NCBI GenBank assembly: GCA_044349305.1
Contig: JBIKRF010000001.1
Span: 27,741 to 91,740 of the forward strand
Reading direction: 5' to 3'
DNA from: CAIZGX01 sp044349305
GTDB lineage: Bacteria; Bacteroidota; Bacteroidia; Flavobacteriales_D; Sanyastnellaceae
DNA length: 64,000 nucleotides
The position numbers were made by a program, and so were the translations under genes. This document shows, one piece after another, positions 16,831 through 26,417 of this stretch (the first letter of the stretch is position 1; every line of letters begins with the position of its first letter). The notes below the pieces were generated by a model, which saw nothing but the letters and a program-made list of their open reading frames with translations, did not search any database and was not told the origin of the DNA.

Positions 16831-19800
16831 TTAGATATGACTTAATCTTTGTGATTCAATCTTATAAATATCTTTCATTGTGATTGGAAAACGTTGGTTT
16901 ATCATTTGAATTTCATTTCGATCGATTAGGCGAATGGAGTTGGTTTGCGCCAAAATTTTAGCTGTTGTAGTGTAGTCATTGTTGGCTACAACAAGCATTT
17001 TGAAAGAGTTTTTATAAATACTTTCATAGTAATTTCGTGCTGTATATATTTCTTGAATTGCCTCTTTGCCTATTGGTGATAATGATTGCTTCACTTGAAT
17101 TAAAAAACTCTCATTTTCTCCGGTAATAACAACATCCACACCTTTGTCATTGGAGTAAGGCGTTAATTGAACATCATATCCTTGTGATTTATAAAGAGCT
17201 GCAATTGCAGCCTCAAAGAGATTAGGATTAAGTTTGTCAAGCTGCGAAATTGATAAAGGAGGAGAAGTATTTTGCATACTTCTGCCAAACAGGTCACCAT
17301 ACAATTCGTCAGGTTTTACCTCAGCTTGTTCAGTTGGAAAAAGAGTGTTGCTAGCGAGTGCTTTTTTATTATCGAGCAGTTTATCTAAAATCTCATCAAA
17401 AGATTTAAGGTTTTCTCCATTTTCGCTTTTCATCGTATCAGGAAAAACAGCCATTGGATAGTAAACAAAAACTTCTTTTAATTGACCAATGCGGTATGCT
17501 CTATCTGTCGACTGCTCTTCCTTTGCCGGGTTCCAATGCCGTGAGTAGTGTATAACGTGATTAGCCTCGGTAACATTTAGCCCAACACCAGCGGCTAATG
17601 GGGACATTATTATTATATTAAATCCATCAATGCTTTGGTAACGATCAATAGATTGTTGTCGGCTCAATTTAGATGAATCTTCGCGTTGCTTAGTGCTGGG
17701 AGTGTCGCCATTTATGATACTGGGAAAAATATCAAATTTGTCATAAATGACTTTTTGCAACATTTTTTGTGTTTCTTTTCTATCGGCGAAGACAATTGCT
17801 TTTTCATTACTATGTTTTATTCTCTGCAAAAGGTCAATTGTGGTTGTCAATTTAGCGGAACTTCCAATGAGCTCTTCTGATGTGAAATTTAAAATTTGAT
17901 TATCTAATAGATAGGGATGGTCTGAAATATCCCTGAGTGCCCAAATAGACTTTAGTTTTTGGTTTCGACCTTGTATTCCCGATTGCTCAGTGCTATTCGC
18001 AATTTCAATCTCATTTTTGTACCTTTCCAATTGTGCAGAAGGCATAACTCTCTTCAATCTAGAATCTCCATTGTCGTATTTCTTCGGTAGATCTTTAGCA
18101 ACATCTTTCTTTAGTCTGCGTTTGATATACAAGCCTATTTTATTTCTAAGCTTTTCAGTCAATTCTTTTATATCGGTTTCTTCTTCCTTAAGTGGATTTT
18201 GAAATTCCTTGGCAAAATCCTTCGCGTTGCCTAATAGCCCTGGAACAGCGAAGTCAATAATACACCAAATGTCAATCAGTGTATTTTCTACAGGCGTTCC
18301 AGTCATCGCGATTTTGAAATCTGCCTTTAATGCTTTGCAGGCATTAGTTACCAGTGTGCCAGGTGTTTTTATCTTTTGAGCTTCATCTAATGCTACTACT
18401 GCAAAGTCGACAAGACATAACGTTGCTTGGTAATTTCTGATTGTTTCGTAATTCGTTAGGATTATCTGTTGCTTCTGTAGTTTTAAAGCTTCTCTTTTGT
18501 TCTGGACTGAATCAAATGTTTTAGTGAGATTTGTTGATCCATATAGTTTGAAGAGGGAAAGATTTTGCGGGACAAAAAACTTCTGATATTCATTCTCCCA
18601 ATTCTCAAGTAAGCTTACCGGAGCTACAATTAAATAGGGCTTATTTTCTGAACTTATTTGACAATGCCATTCGATGAAATAGAGTAATTGCAATGTTTTT
18701 CCTAAGCCCATGTCATCTGCAAGCAAACAGCCGCTTAGATTCATCTTTTGCAAAGATTGAAGCCAAGAAATCCCCTCCGTTTGGTGATTCTTTAATTTTA
18801 AATTAGCGTTTAAGTTATCAATTTTTGAAAAGGTGTGATCAATGTTGATCAATCTCTCTGTGAATTGAACAAAATCTGTTAGTTCCGCATTTTCTTTGAT
18901 AATTAAAACCTCAAGTTCGGTCTTTATTTTGCTGACATCGATCGGTTTTTTAGGGTTTTTAATTTGAGGTTTGGAAATAGCAATTATATCTTCTGCTACC
19001 CGTATTGGTATTTCTTGATCTTCCCAGTTAATTGTATCCAGACCACCTTTCAATGAAGTTTCTACTGTGTTTATAAGTTTGTCTAATTCTTCAGCTGTTT
19101 TTATGAAAATTCTTTTTTCACCATGGAGTTTATCTTTTACAATAATTCCTGGAATCCATTCGGATTTATATGGGCTTATGAAAGGATAGAACTTGGGTTT
19201 GTATATTCCTATTTCTAATACACGGTCGCTATAAAAATTCGATAAATCTGTTACATCTTCGTCAAAATACACATCGGGATTTTCAATTAAATCTTTAATT
19301 TTTTCGGGGTCATTAACCTTTCCTAATTCCTTTATTTTTTGAAGTTCCTTTTTTTGCTTATCATCAAAGACTACTCTTGTTGTTTTTCCATTACCATCAG
19401 ATATAGGATAGATATTCGGTATTTTAGGAAGTTTGTTAAAAGTGTTTTTAAATCCTGTTTGATTTTCAATTTCTATTGTTGGAAGTAGCTCGAGAGAGCC
19501 ATTTTTAAACGCAATTTCAACTTTTATTTTATCAGGGCAATGGACTTCTTGATTATTTAAGTAGCTATCCAAATACAGGGCACTAGTCTGAGATAGCCCT
19601 TTAATATCAGCAAAGCGTTTTAAATTATTTTGGAAGGTTCTTTCACTTTCAGGAAGTTGATTGAATTCATCCAAAGCGTCACAAATCTCAAAATGCTTTA
19701 TCGGAAGTAAATAATCGCCCCCATTTATTTTCAATATTGCGCCGATTCTCTCCTCAAAGAATTTGTTGCCATTAGGCGCAAAATCGTAAAATCCGTACTT

Positions 19801-20139
19801 AAACTTAAAACTGTTTTGATTTAGCTGACCATCAGATTGCACATAAATATCAAAGGGATATTCGTCTGGTAATTCAAGTATTTGCTTGCTGAATTCGCTT
19901 AGAGCGAGCACTTCTGATGTATCTACTTCGCATGAGTTCATTGTTAATGATGCAAGTCCATTATCACTTAATTCATAAAGTATGGAAAATTGAGCTAAAA
20001 AATCATTTTGATAATTGCTCCAATTAGAAACAGGAATTTTCTCTCCTTCGTCATCAATAATGAAAAAAGAAAATCTATTTGTATATGTATATTTAAAATT
20101 CAATTTTAGCAATGTTTTTAAGCCAATAATTAAAGACAT
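16831..20139 (-). CDS. zorD: Zorya ZorD: SNF2 helicase with Mrr nuclease domain
   Basis: About 1102 residues from the ATG at 20139. The frame extends to 20211, but that start overlaps zorC by 119 bp; a TTG at 20103 is another option. The middle holds an SNF2 core: LADDMGLGKT (Walker A), DEAQ (VVALDEAQKIK), a GTPVENTL block and TDRAYRIGQ near the end of the helicase. The last 120 residues carry an Mrr-like PD-(D/E)xK fold with GVDVVI, then LIQVKQS. In type I Zorya, ZorD is the nuclease/translocase that degrades invading DNA after the ZorAB motor senses infection. It is the last gene of the operon. The long N-terminal part is family-specific and I cannot divide it. Confidence 0.9.
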   Translation of the reverse strand: MSLIIGLKTLLKLNFKYTYTNRFSFFIIDDEGEKIPVSNWSNYQNDFLAQFSILYELSDNGLASLTMNSCEVDTSEVLALSEFSKQILELPDEYPFDIYVQSDGQLNQNSFKFKYGFYDFAPNGNKFFEERIGAILKINGGDYLLPIKHFEICDALDEFNQLPESERTFQNNLKRFADIKGLSQTSALYLDSYLNNQEVHCPDKIKVEIAFKNGSLELLPTIEIENQTGFKNTFNKLPKIPNIYPISDGNGKTTRVVFDDKQKKELQKIKELGKVNDPEKIKDLIENPDVYFDEDVTDLSNFYSDRVLEIGIYKPKFYPFISPYKSEWIPGIIVKDKLHGEKRIFIKTAEELDKLINTVETSLKGGLDTINWEDQEIPIRVAEDIIAISKPQIKNPKKPIDVSKIKTELEVLIIKENAELTDFVQFTERLINIDHTFSKIDNLNANLKLKNHQTEGISWLQSLQKMNLSGCLLADDMGLGKTLQLLYFIEWHCQISSENKPYLIVAPVSLLENWENEYQKFFVPQNLSLFKLYGSTNLTKTFDSVQNKREALKLQKQQIILTNYETIRNYQATLCLVDFAVVALDEAQKIKTPGTLVTNACKALKADFKIAMTGTPVENTLIDIWCIIDFAVPGLLGNAKDFAKEFQNPLKEEETDIKELTEKLRNKIGLYIKRRLKKDVAKDLPKKYDNGDSRLKRVMPSAQLERYKNEIEIANSTEQSGIQGRNQKLKSIWALRDISDHPYLLDNQILNFTSEELIGSSAKLTTTIDLLQRIKHSNEKAIVFADRKETQKMLQKVIYDKFDIFPSIINGDTPSTKQREDSSKLSRQQSIDRYQSIDGFNIIIMSPLAAGVGLNVTEANHVIHYSRHWNPAKEEQSTDRAYRIGQLKEVFVYYPMAVFPDTMKSENGENLKSFDEILDKLLDNKKALASNTLFPTEQAEVKPDELYGDLFGRSMQNTSPPLSISQLDKLNPNLFEAAIAALYKSQGYDVQLTPYSNDKGVDVVITGENESFLIQVKQSLSPIGKEAIQEIYTARNYYESIYKNSFKMLVVANNDYTTTAKILAQTNSIRLIDRNEIQMINQRFPITMKDIYKIESQRLSHI

Positions 20140-21517
20140 CTTCCCAACGCAAGTCGCCGTCATTATGCGATAGTCTTCCTTCTTTGTTAGTTTTCGTGAT
20201 ATAGGAGCCACTTCTGTAAGCGAGCATTGGCATATTTCCGTTTCTCAAATCATCGACACTATTTAGCCTGTATTTTAAGTTTGGTTGGTTTGACCCATTT
20301 ATGTTGTAAGCATAAAAGGCATAACCAGCATCGCTAAATTCAATTAACATGTAATCTTTTGTATACAGAACAAAAGCAGAAATGTCTTTATTGCTATCAA
20401 CTATTTTAAATCGATTGTCTAAGTAAGATGAAATTCTTTTATCTCTTTTTAAAATTGATTTTGTAAGTGCTGGGCCATAAACTTGAAATGATGAGATTTT
20501 AGGTGCCAATTTCAACCAAAATTTCTTTCTTCTTTCATCATTGATACAGACTTTGAAAAACACATTAATGAATTGTCTTGTTATCCATTCATTTAAAATT
20601 GTTCTCGCAAGTATTAGTTCTGATTTTTCTTTGTCATTAGCATTTTTTATATCGGCCCATTGCGCTTTGTTTTCAGGGTCACCAATAAATTTTAAGGCAA
20701 GTTCTTTTACTTTGTCTTGTACAATGGCATGCTCAGGTTTGTTGGCTTGAATAATTATTTGGCTGAGAATACGTTTATTAGTGCCCGAGTTATTATGTTT
20801 TTCTATAGCTGAATCAAGATCATTTATTTTATTTGTTAAATCATTTTTGTTTTTTTCAAAGTAAGCGACTATTACTTTGGAAAAGTAAGGGTACTTAAAC
20901 CATGAATCAGGGAGAGATAAAAATCTTGGTGCATCGCTAATAGATATATTTTTTAGGGCAATTTCGCTTCCAAGAACAATATCCCCAATTTTCAGATCAA
21001 AGTATTTTATGTTGGCCTTGAAACCTTTTATAGATGCTCGGTTTCCATCATATGATTTTACTTTTTCGAATATGAAGTCTCCAATTATCTTGAGATTCAT
21101 CCTGTTTTCAGAATCCCAATTTTGTAGATAGCAATCAATCATACCCATCAAAAAAGAATCTCGCCAATCTGCTGTTAGCAATTTAATGGCATAAGTAAGT
21201 TCTTTTTCGCTGCTAAGTATCGATTCTTTTCCTGATTCAGAGTAGGATAGGGTATACGATAAAGTTCTTAATTCTCGTTTTATGAAATTAGTGTCATTAT
21301 TTAAAAATGCAGATTTGAATTTATTGAAAACTTGTGGTATCAAGTCGTTACCATCAAACTTATAGGAAGAAGCTCCAATATCTTGGGTTAGTCTCTTCAG
21401 TTTTTCTATTCTTAAATCCCGGAGACTGATAAGAGCGGTTGGCACGATCTTTTCTCCAGCCAATTTTAAGGTTGACTTTGATATGTTAAATTCGAGAATT
21501 TCGTTTATGCCCGGCAT
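20093..21517 (-). CDS. zorC: Zorya ZorC (EH_signature protein)
   Basis: A 474-residue soluble protein placed between zorA (gap 1 bp) and zorD (overlap). The C-terminal half contains the EH_signature region (KLAPKISSFQVYGPALTKSI, then LDNRFKIVDSNKDISAFV and MLIEFSDAGYAFYAYN), named for conserved Glu and His residues. In type I Zorya, ZorC binds DNA and acts with ZorD downstream of the membrane motor. No membrane segment or enzyme motif is visible. The call rests on the domain pattern and on its position in the operon. Confidence 0.85.
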   Translation of the reverse strand: MPGINEILEFNISKSTLKLAGEKIVPTALISLRDLRIEKLKRLTQDIGASSYKFDGNDLIPQVFNKFKSAFLNNDTNFIKRELRTLSYTLSYSESGKESILSSEKELTYAIKLLTADWRDSFLMGMIDCYLQNWDSENRMNLKIIGDFIFEKVKSYDGNRASIKGFKANIKYFDLKIGDIVLGSEIALKNISISDAPRFLSLPDSWFKYPYFSKVIVAYFEKNKNDLTNKINDLDSAIEKHNNSGTNKRILSQIIIQANKPEHAIVQDKVKELALKFIGDPENKAQWADIKNANDKEKSELILARTILNEWITRQFINVFFKVCINDERRKKFWLKLAPKISSFQVYGPALTKSILKRDKRISSYLDNRFKIVDSNKDISAFVLYTKDYMLIEFSDAGYAFYAYNINGSNQPNLKYRLNSVDDLRNGNMPMLAYRSGSYITKTNKEGRLSHNDGDLRWEDVFNYWLKNIAKIEF

Positions 21518-21518
21518 T

Positions 21519-23045
21519 TTAATTTTTCTTACCGTTTAGACGACTTAATTGTTCTGTTAATTCCTCAAGAATATCCTCTTGTTTTGAAGAGGCAGCCGCA
21601 AGCGATTCTGCCGTTTTAGTAAGGTGTTCTGTATACTTACCAAGGAAGTCTTCTAAACTCTGGCCTACTGTAATTTGATAATCTTTAAGTCCGGTATTTA
21701 TTTTCGCGAAGATTTGTTGTAAGCCCTTTTCAATGACATCAAATTTTTCAGCGTAATCGGTAGATACATCTTTGGCTTTCGAAAGAGATTTTTGTATTTC
21801 CTGAAGGCTTTTCGTGTTACCGTTTAAAAAATCAGTGGAATATTTTGAAAAAGTAACTTGCGCGTCACCAAATTTTGTTGAAGAGGCTTTTACGTCAGTT
21901 GAAATATGTTTGAAATTACCTATTACCATATCTAAGTTCATTTGTGCCTGATTTATTCGGTTCACAGTTTCACTGACTCCAGTCGATAGACCATTCATTT
22001 TATCAATACTACTGTTAAATGCGTTTAGCAGGTTTTCTGACAATTCAAGGTTTTTGGATTGAGCTTCCGTTAACTTACCATTTTCACCTTGAATGTTACC
22101 CATTGTCCCTTTGAGTATATTACCCAAATCTTCAAGATCTTTTTTTATTTTTTGAGTGGAATCAATAGATTCAGCTTGCATTTGGGTTGATATTTGTTTA
22201 ACAACATCTTGCAAGCCCCTGAAATTCTCATTGAGATTTTCTGTCATTGCAGTCAATTTATCAGGAAAATCTGTTAATGCGTTACCGGCCTGACCAAGCA
22301 ATTTAGCTAACTGCTCCATTTCATTTTTAGTGTCACCACTCATCGAAGTTTTAAATTCTTCAATCATTTTTCCCATAGCTTCTTGTAATTCCTTAACTAT
22401 GCTCTGGGTCATATCAGTTGCTGGATCTTTGAGTTTGTTTCCCAAGTTTTCTACTTCCGACCTTACAAGTTTTAGTTCAGCGACGACACCTTCATTTGGG
22501 TCGTTTAATATTTGTTCAAACCCTGCTGATATTGTAAGCGCTAAATCTGTGGAAAAAGTTTGCAATGAATTTGATTGCTTTTTCGATTCCTCATATAACC
22601 CTCGAAACAAATTACCTGGAGTAACTTTGTTGCCATTGTCATCAATGAAGCAGTTTTCGCTTTTCAATTCTATAATCGCTGCAGTTAATTTGTTGATGGC
22701 GATGACTTCATCGCTTAAAACACCTTCTTCTAATTTCTGTTTTTTTATATTGGTTATGAATGAAAAAATAACGAGAAGAGCAACGCCGAGAATGGAAACT
22801 AAAAAAGCGGTTTTAAGACCATCCATTAATTCCGGAATGCTTTTTTCTATGTTATTACTATCAAAGTTCCAAAGCCCAATTGCGATACCTAAAAAGGTGA
22901 ATAATATTCCTAGAGTTGGGAAAAGGTGAGGAATAAAATCAAATGTGTATTTGTTAGTATCCTTGCTACTTCTGCGAATATAAATTGCGGCCCAAATTGC
23001 AAAGGCTAATATGGTTATTAAGCCAAACAGTATTTCAAATTTCAT
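21519..23045 (-). CDS. zorA: Zorya ZorA: MotA/ExbB-like motor with coiled-coil tail
   Basis: A 508-residue membrane protein. Three hydrophobic segments lie at about residues 3-22, 38-62 (FPTLGILFTFLGIAIGLW) and 78-98 (AFLVSILGVALLVIFSF), in MotA/ExbB order. The remaining ~400 residues form the long helical tail that reaches into the cytoplasm in Zorya, with repeated Leu and polar heptads and few Pro residues. ZorA5B2 is a proton-driven motor thought to signal phage attack through this tail. From memory the E. coli protein is over 700 residues long, so this tail is shorter. The start overlaps the zorB stop by 4 bp, the reverse of the usual A-then-B order. Confidence 0.9.
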   Translation of the reverse strand: MKFEILFGLITILAFAIWAAIYIRRSSKDTNKYTFDFIPHLFPTLGILFTFLGIAIGLWNFDSNNIEKSIPELMDGLKTAFLVSILGVALLVIFSFITNIKKQKLEEGVLSDEVIAINKLTAAIIELKSENCFIDDNGNKVTPGNLFRGLYEESKKQSNSLQTFSTDLALTISAGFEQILNDPNEGVVAELKLVRSEVENLGNKLKDPATDMTQSIVKELQEAMGKMIEEFKTSMSGDTKNEMEQLAKLLGQAGNALTDFPDKLTAMTENLNENFRGLQDVVKQISTQMQAESIDSTQKIKKDLEDLGNILKGTMGNIQGENGKLTEAQSKNLELSENLLNAFNSSIDKMNGLSTGVSETVNRINQAQMNLDMVIGNFKHISTDVKASSTKFGDAQVTFSKYSTDFLNGNTKSLQEIQKSLSKAKDVSTDYAEKFDVIEKGLQQIFAKINTGLKDYQITVGQSLEDFLGKYTEHLTKTAESLAAASSKQEDILEELTEQLSRLNGKKN

Positions 23046-23764
23046 TGTTCTTCTATGTTTTTAATTGCCTCATTAACTAATTCCTCGCTTGTTGTTACAA
23101 TTTTAAATTCAACTCTTCGAGATTTTTCATCGTCGATTGACTGTTGATTGTAATAAGTTAAATCGTAGTTTGCATCTACAGTTTTTCCGTACGAGAGCCC
23201 ATTTGCTGTTAGCCAAAATTGCAAACGAGATTTTGTTTCATCATCAAGGTTTTGAAAAAAATCTTGACTTCTTAAAAAGGCTAATACGTTACGAGCCCTA
23301 TTTTGAGAAAGTTGCATGTTGTCTATATACGGGTCGTTCGTGTTGTTTAACGGCTTCGTATCTGTGTGGCCTTCAATCCTAATTTCCGAAATTTTAGTTT
23401 TATATTTTTCTTGAAGAACTACGTTGAGATATTTCGGCAAGAATTCGGTTAAAATTGATTGAAAATAGGGTGTGATTTCGGAACTACCTGAACTAAATAG
23501 CACTTGTGGGTTTGTAAATTTTATTGATAAATCCTTGTCTAATTTCAAGCTCCAACGTTCAAAGTCTTTCCTGAAAGTACTGTCAAGTTCGTTGTAAAGA
23601 CTTATTTTAAGTTCTTTGTATTCTTTGAAACTTTGATTGTTTTTAGACCGTTTTTTTTCAATTAAAGCCATGTAGGAAATTGACATGAATAGAAAAATAA
23701 CCATTAGCACTGTCATAAGATCTGCAAGTGGAATCCAATGGCTCTCTTTTTTTGTCCCTGACAT
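23042..23764 (-). CDS. zorB: Zorya ZorB: MotB/OmpA-like stator protein
   Basis: A 240-residue protein with one N-terminal membrane helix (about 12-34) containing Asp in PLADLM, the expected proton-carrying residue of MotB-like stators. The periplasmic C-terminus is an OmpA-like peptidoglycan-binding domain: VLFSSGSSEI, RIEGHTDTKPL, NRARNVLAFLRS and ending DEKSRRVEFKI. It anchors the ZorA motor to the cell wall. It is the first gene of the operon, 342 bp from the divergent MazG-like gene, and its stop overlaps the zorA start by 4 bp. Confidence 0.9.
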   Translation of the reverse strand: MSGTKKESHWIPLADLMTVLMVIFLFMSISYMALIEKKRSKNNQSFKEYKELKISLYNELDSTFRKDFERWSLKLDKDLSIKFTNPQVLFSSGSSEITPYFQSILTEFLPKYLNVVLQEKYKTKISEIRIEGHTDTKPLNNTNDPYIDNMQLSQNRARNVLAFLRSQDFFQNLDDETKSRLQFWLTANGLSYGKTVDANYDLTYYNQQSIDDEKSRRVEFKIVTTSEELVNEAIKNIEEQ

Positions 23765-24105
23765 TTTCGAGTGATATTTATTCGGTTATTTGGGTTATGT
23801 ATTTATGTGTCTAATTAATAGGTGACTATTTAATCTGACCTTCTTTAGACTATAAAATAAATGCATTTTCACTCTTCATTTTATAAAGTTGAAAACTTTC
23901 AATTCTGGCGTCTTCCTAACCCGTTTTTTAATCGTAAGAAGGAAGCCAAGCGTTTGAATTTGTTCATTATATACTTGATTTCTATTAAATTAAATTTCGA
24001 TGTTCGGTAATCATCATTTCTGTCATTGATCTATCCTGAACAACTTTTCAACAATCCCTTTCCCTTTAACAAATCTGAAATATCTTTCGCAGACAAGCAT
24101 TCCTT
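23765..24105. other. Divergent intergenic region, Zorya and MazG promoters
   Basis: A 341-bp AT-rich gap between divergent genes that must hold both promoters. The clearest element is the dyad TTGAAA-AC-TTTCAA at 23889-23902, a possible operator about 125 bp upstream of zorB. I find no convincing TAnnTTTG box in either direction. Confidence 0.35.
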
Positions 24106-24435
24106 ATGTCACAGTTGAAAGAGTTAGAGCAGCTTTTGGTGCAATTCCGCGATGAACGCGATTGGAAACAGTTTCATAATCCGAAGGATTTGGCAACGGC
24201 GCTTTCTATTGAAGCAGGGGAGTTGCTAGAGGCTTTTCTTTGGAAAAGTGCTGAGGAAGCGAAGATTGAAAAGGTGAAGGAAGAATTGGCCGATGTTCTG
24301 GCGTATGCCATTCTACTTGGACATCATTATAACCTCGATCTGGAGCAAGTCGTTCGCGAGAAGGTGCAGAAGAACGGAGAGAAATATCCGGTTGAAAAGG
24401 CGAAGGGGAGTGCGACGAAATACAACGAGTTGTAA
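24106..24435 (+). CDS. MazG-like nucleotide pyrophosphohydrolase
   Basis: A 109-residue all-alpha NTP pyrophosphatase of the MazG/RS21-C6 type. The metal-binding pair is present: EAGELLEAF at about residues 36-44 and EELADVLAYAILL at about 61-73, followed by a basic C-terminus. Family members hydrolyse non-canonical or excess dNTPs to dNMP and pyrophosphate. It is 5 bp from the start of the following helicase/nuclease-like gene, so the two are co-transcribed. That pairing suggests nucleotide depletion or sanitation linked to a nucleic-acid-sensing ATPase. Confidence 0.85.
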   Translation: MSQLKELEQLLVQFRDERDWKQFHNPKDLATALSIEAGELLEAFLWKSAEEAKIEKVKEELADVLAYAILLGHHYNLDLEQVVREKVQKNGEKYPVEKAKGSATKYNEL

Positions 24436-24440
24436 GTGCC

Positions 24441-26294
24441 ATGATTGTCTACCAAGAATCGAAAGAAACCTTCATGGCGCATGTGCGTGAAAGCAAAATC
24501 GACTATATCATTCACGAGAATTTTCAGAAGCAGCTCGGTAAGTCAACAACGAAGAATGAAGTAGCGTCATGGAAGAACTCCATGCAATACATGCGGAATG
24601 TGCTCGATGATTCAGCTATTCCGAACGATGCCAAGATTAGCATTGAATGTCAAGTTCCGAATACAAGCAAGCGTATCGATTTTATTATAACCGGACAAAA
24701 TGCCGACAAGCGCGATTGTGCCGTTATTGTTGAATTGAAACAATGGGAAACTGCGACGAGCACCGCTATGGACGGTGTGGTTTCGACCTTTGTTGGTGGA
24801 GGAGTACGCGAGGTTAGCCATCCGAGTTATCAGGCTTGGAGTTATGCCGCTTTGCTGGAAGGATTTAACGAAGAGGTCTACAATCAGAACATTGCTTTGC
24901 AGCCTTGTGCGTTCCTGCACAACTGCGAAACACCCGGAGATTTAGTCTCTCCGTTTTACAGCGAGCACCTGAAGAAAGCGCCGCTGTTCATTAAGAACGA
25001 TGTGGTGAAGTTGGCGGAATTCATAAAGACGTTTGTCAAATTCGGCGATCCAACGAACATCATGTATCGTATTGAACATGGGCGAATTCGTCCATCTAAG
25101 ACCATTGCGGATAGTGTTGCGAAGATGATAGATGGGAATGAAGAGTTCGTGATGATCGACGATCAGAAAATTGCTTTTGAGTACGCGCGCAATTTGGTGA
25201 ATGCCTCTTCCCATAAGGATAAGAATGTACTAATAGTTCGCGGCGGACCTGGAACCGGAAAGTCGGTTGTGGCTATTCAGCTCACGGCCCGGTTAACATC
25301 TGAGCAGAAGTTGGTGCAGTATGTAAGTAAGAACAGCGCTCCGCGCGATGTATACGCAAGCAAGCTAACGGGTTATCGCACGAAGTCGTGGGTGAATAAT
25401 TTGTTCAAGGGATCGGGAGCATACATCAATACGGAGAATGGAGAATTCGATGCTTTGATTGTAGACGAGGCGCATCGGTTGAACGAGAAGAGCGGCATGT
25501 TTTCGAATTTGGGCGAGAATCAGATTAAGGAAATTATTGAAGCGGCTAAGTGTTCTATCTTTTTTGTAGACGAAGACCAGCGTGTTACCATGAAGGATAT
25601 TGGTTCTCGTGGTGAAGTTGAATTTTGGGCGAATAGAGCTGGAGCTAAGGTGCATTACTTGGAATTAGAAAGTCAGTTTCGTTGTAACGGAAGCGATGGG
25701 TATTTGGCTTGGTTAGACAATATGTTGGGTATTCGCGAGACTGCGAATTTGAATATTACTGAATTGAATTATCAGTTTGAAGTGGTCGACGATCCAAATG
25801 AGTTGCGCAATCGAATCGTTGAATACAATTCAGAACGAAATCGTGCGCGCATGGTGGCGGGTTATTGTTGGCCGTGGAATTCGAAGAAGGACAAGAAGGC
25901 CATGGACATTGTTTTTCCTGAATACGATTTCGGTATGCAGTGGAATTTAATGCAAGACGGCATGTTGTGGATCATCAGCGCAGGGTCTGTGAATCAGATT
26001 GGTTGCATTCATACCTGTCAAGGATTGGAAGTCGATTACGTCGGAGTTTTCATAGGTCCAGACATGGTCATACGAAATGGCCAGTGGGTTTGCAGACCTG
26101 AATATCGCGCCAGCAGTGACAAGAGTGTCCACGGCATGAAGTCCCTCATGAAACGCGATCCACAGAAAGCCAAAGAGATGGCGGATCTCATTATCAAGAA
26201 CACCTATCGAACGTTGATGACAAGAGGTATGAAGGGGTGTTTGGTATACAGCAGTGATGAGGAGACGAGGGAGTGGATTAGGAAAGGCTCTTAG
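24441..26294 (+). CDS. DUF2075/Schlafen-like helicase with N-terminal nuclease fold
   Basis: A 617-residue protein. Residues ~60-105 have a PD-(D/E)xK-like pattern: RIDFIITG (Asp), then CAVIVELKQW (Glu-x-Lys). The ATPase core of the DUF2075/SLFN group-3 type follows: Walker A VRGGPGTGKSVV at about 267-278, Walker B ALIVDEAHRL at about 340, motif III FFVDEDQRVT, SQFRCNGSD, and CQGLEVDYVGV near 533. An alternative start at 24474 (MAHVRE) is possible. The family is a superfamily 1-like helicase with a RecB-type nuclease head, often in defence neighbourhoods. It is coupled to the MazG-like gene upstream. Confidence 0.85.
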   Translation: MIVYQESKETFMAHVRESKIDYIIHENFQKQLGKSTTKNEVASWKNSMQYMRNVLDDSAIPNDAKISIECQVPNTSKRIDFIITGQNADKRDCAVIVELKQWETATSTAMDGVVSTFVGGGVREVSHPSYQAWSYAALLEGFNEEVYNQNIALQPCAFLHNCETPGDLVSPFYSEHLKKAPLFIKNDVVKLAEFIKTFVKFGDPTNIMYRIEHGRIRPSKTIADSVAKMIDGNEEFVMIDDQKIAFEYARNLVNASSHKDKNVLIVRGGPGTGKSVVAIQLTARLTSEQKLVQYVSKNSAPRDVYASKLTGYRTKSWVNNLFKGSGAYINTENGEFDALIVDEAHRLNEKSGMFSNLGENQIKEIIEAAKCSIFFVDEDQRVTMKDIGSRGEVEFWANRAGAKVHYLELESQFRCNGSDGYLAWLDNMLGIRETANLNITELNYQFEVVDDPNELRNRIVEYNSERNRARMVAGYCWPWNSKKDKKAMDIVFPEYDFGMQWNLMQDGMLWIISAGSVNQIGCIHTCQGLEVDYVGVFIGPDMVIRNGQWVCRPEYRASSDKSVHGMKSLMKRDPQKAKEMADLIIKNTYRTLMTRGMKGCLVYSSDEETREWIRKGS

Positions 26295-26374
26295 CTTTAA
26301 TTTTTTTGAAGAGTATAAATTTAGCTTTACGTAAAAATAAAGGAAATAGATAATAGCTAATCTCAATAATTCCG

Positions 26375-26398
26375 TATTTTTGGACAAAATTAGTCCAA
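26375..26398 (+). promoter_or_regulatory. -7 box overlapped by 19-bp operator palindrome
   Basis: TATTTTTG (26375-26382) fits TAnnTTTG and overlaps the perfect dyad TTGGAC-AAAATTA-GTCCAA at 26380-26398, 19 bp before the methyltransferase ATG. A dyad covering the -7 box and start site is the expected place for autorepression by the HTH domain fused to the methyltransferase. Confidence 0.55.
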
Positions 26399-26417
26399 CA
26401 GAAAAACTAAGGCGAAA

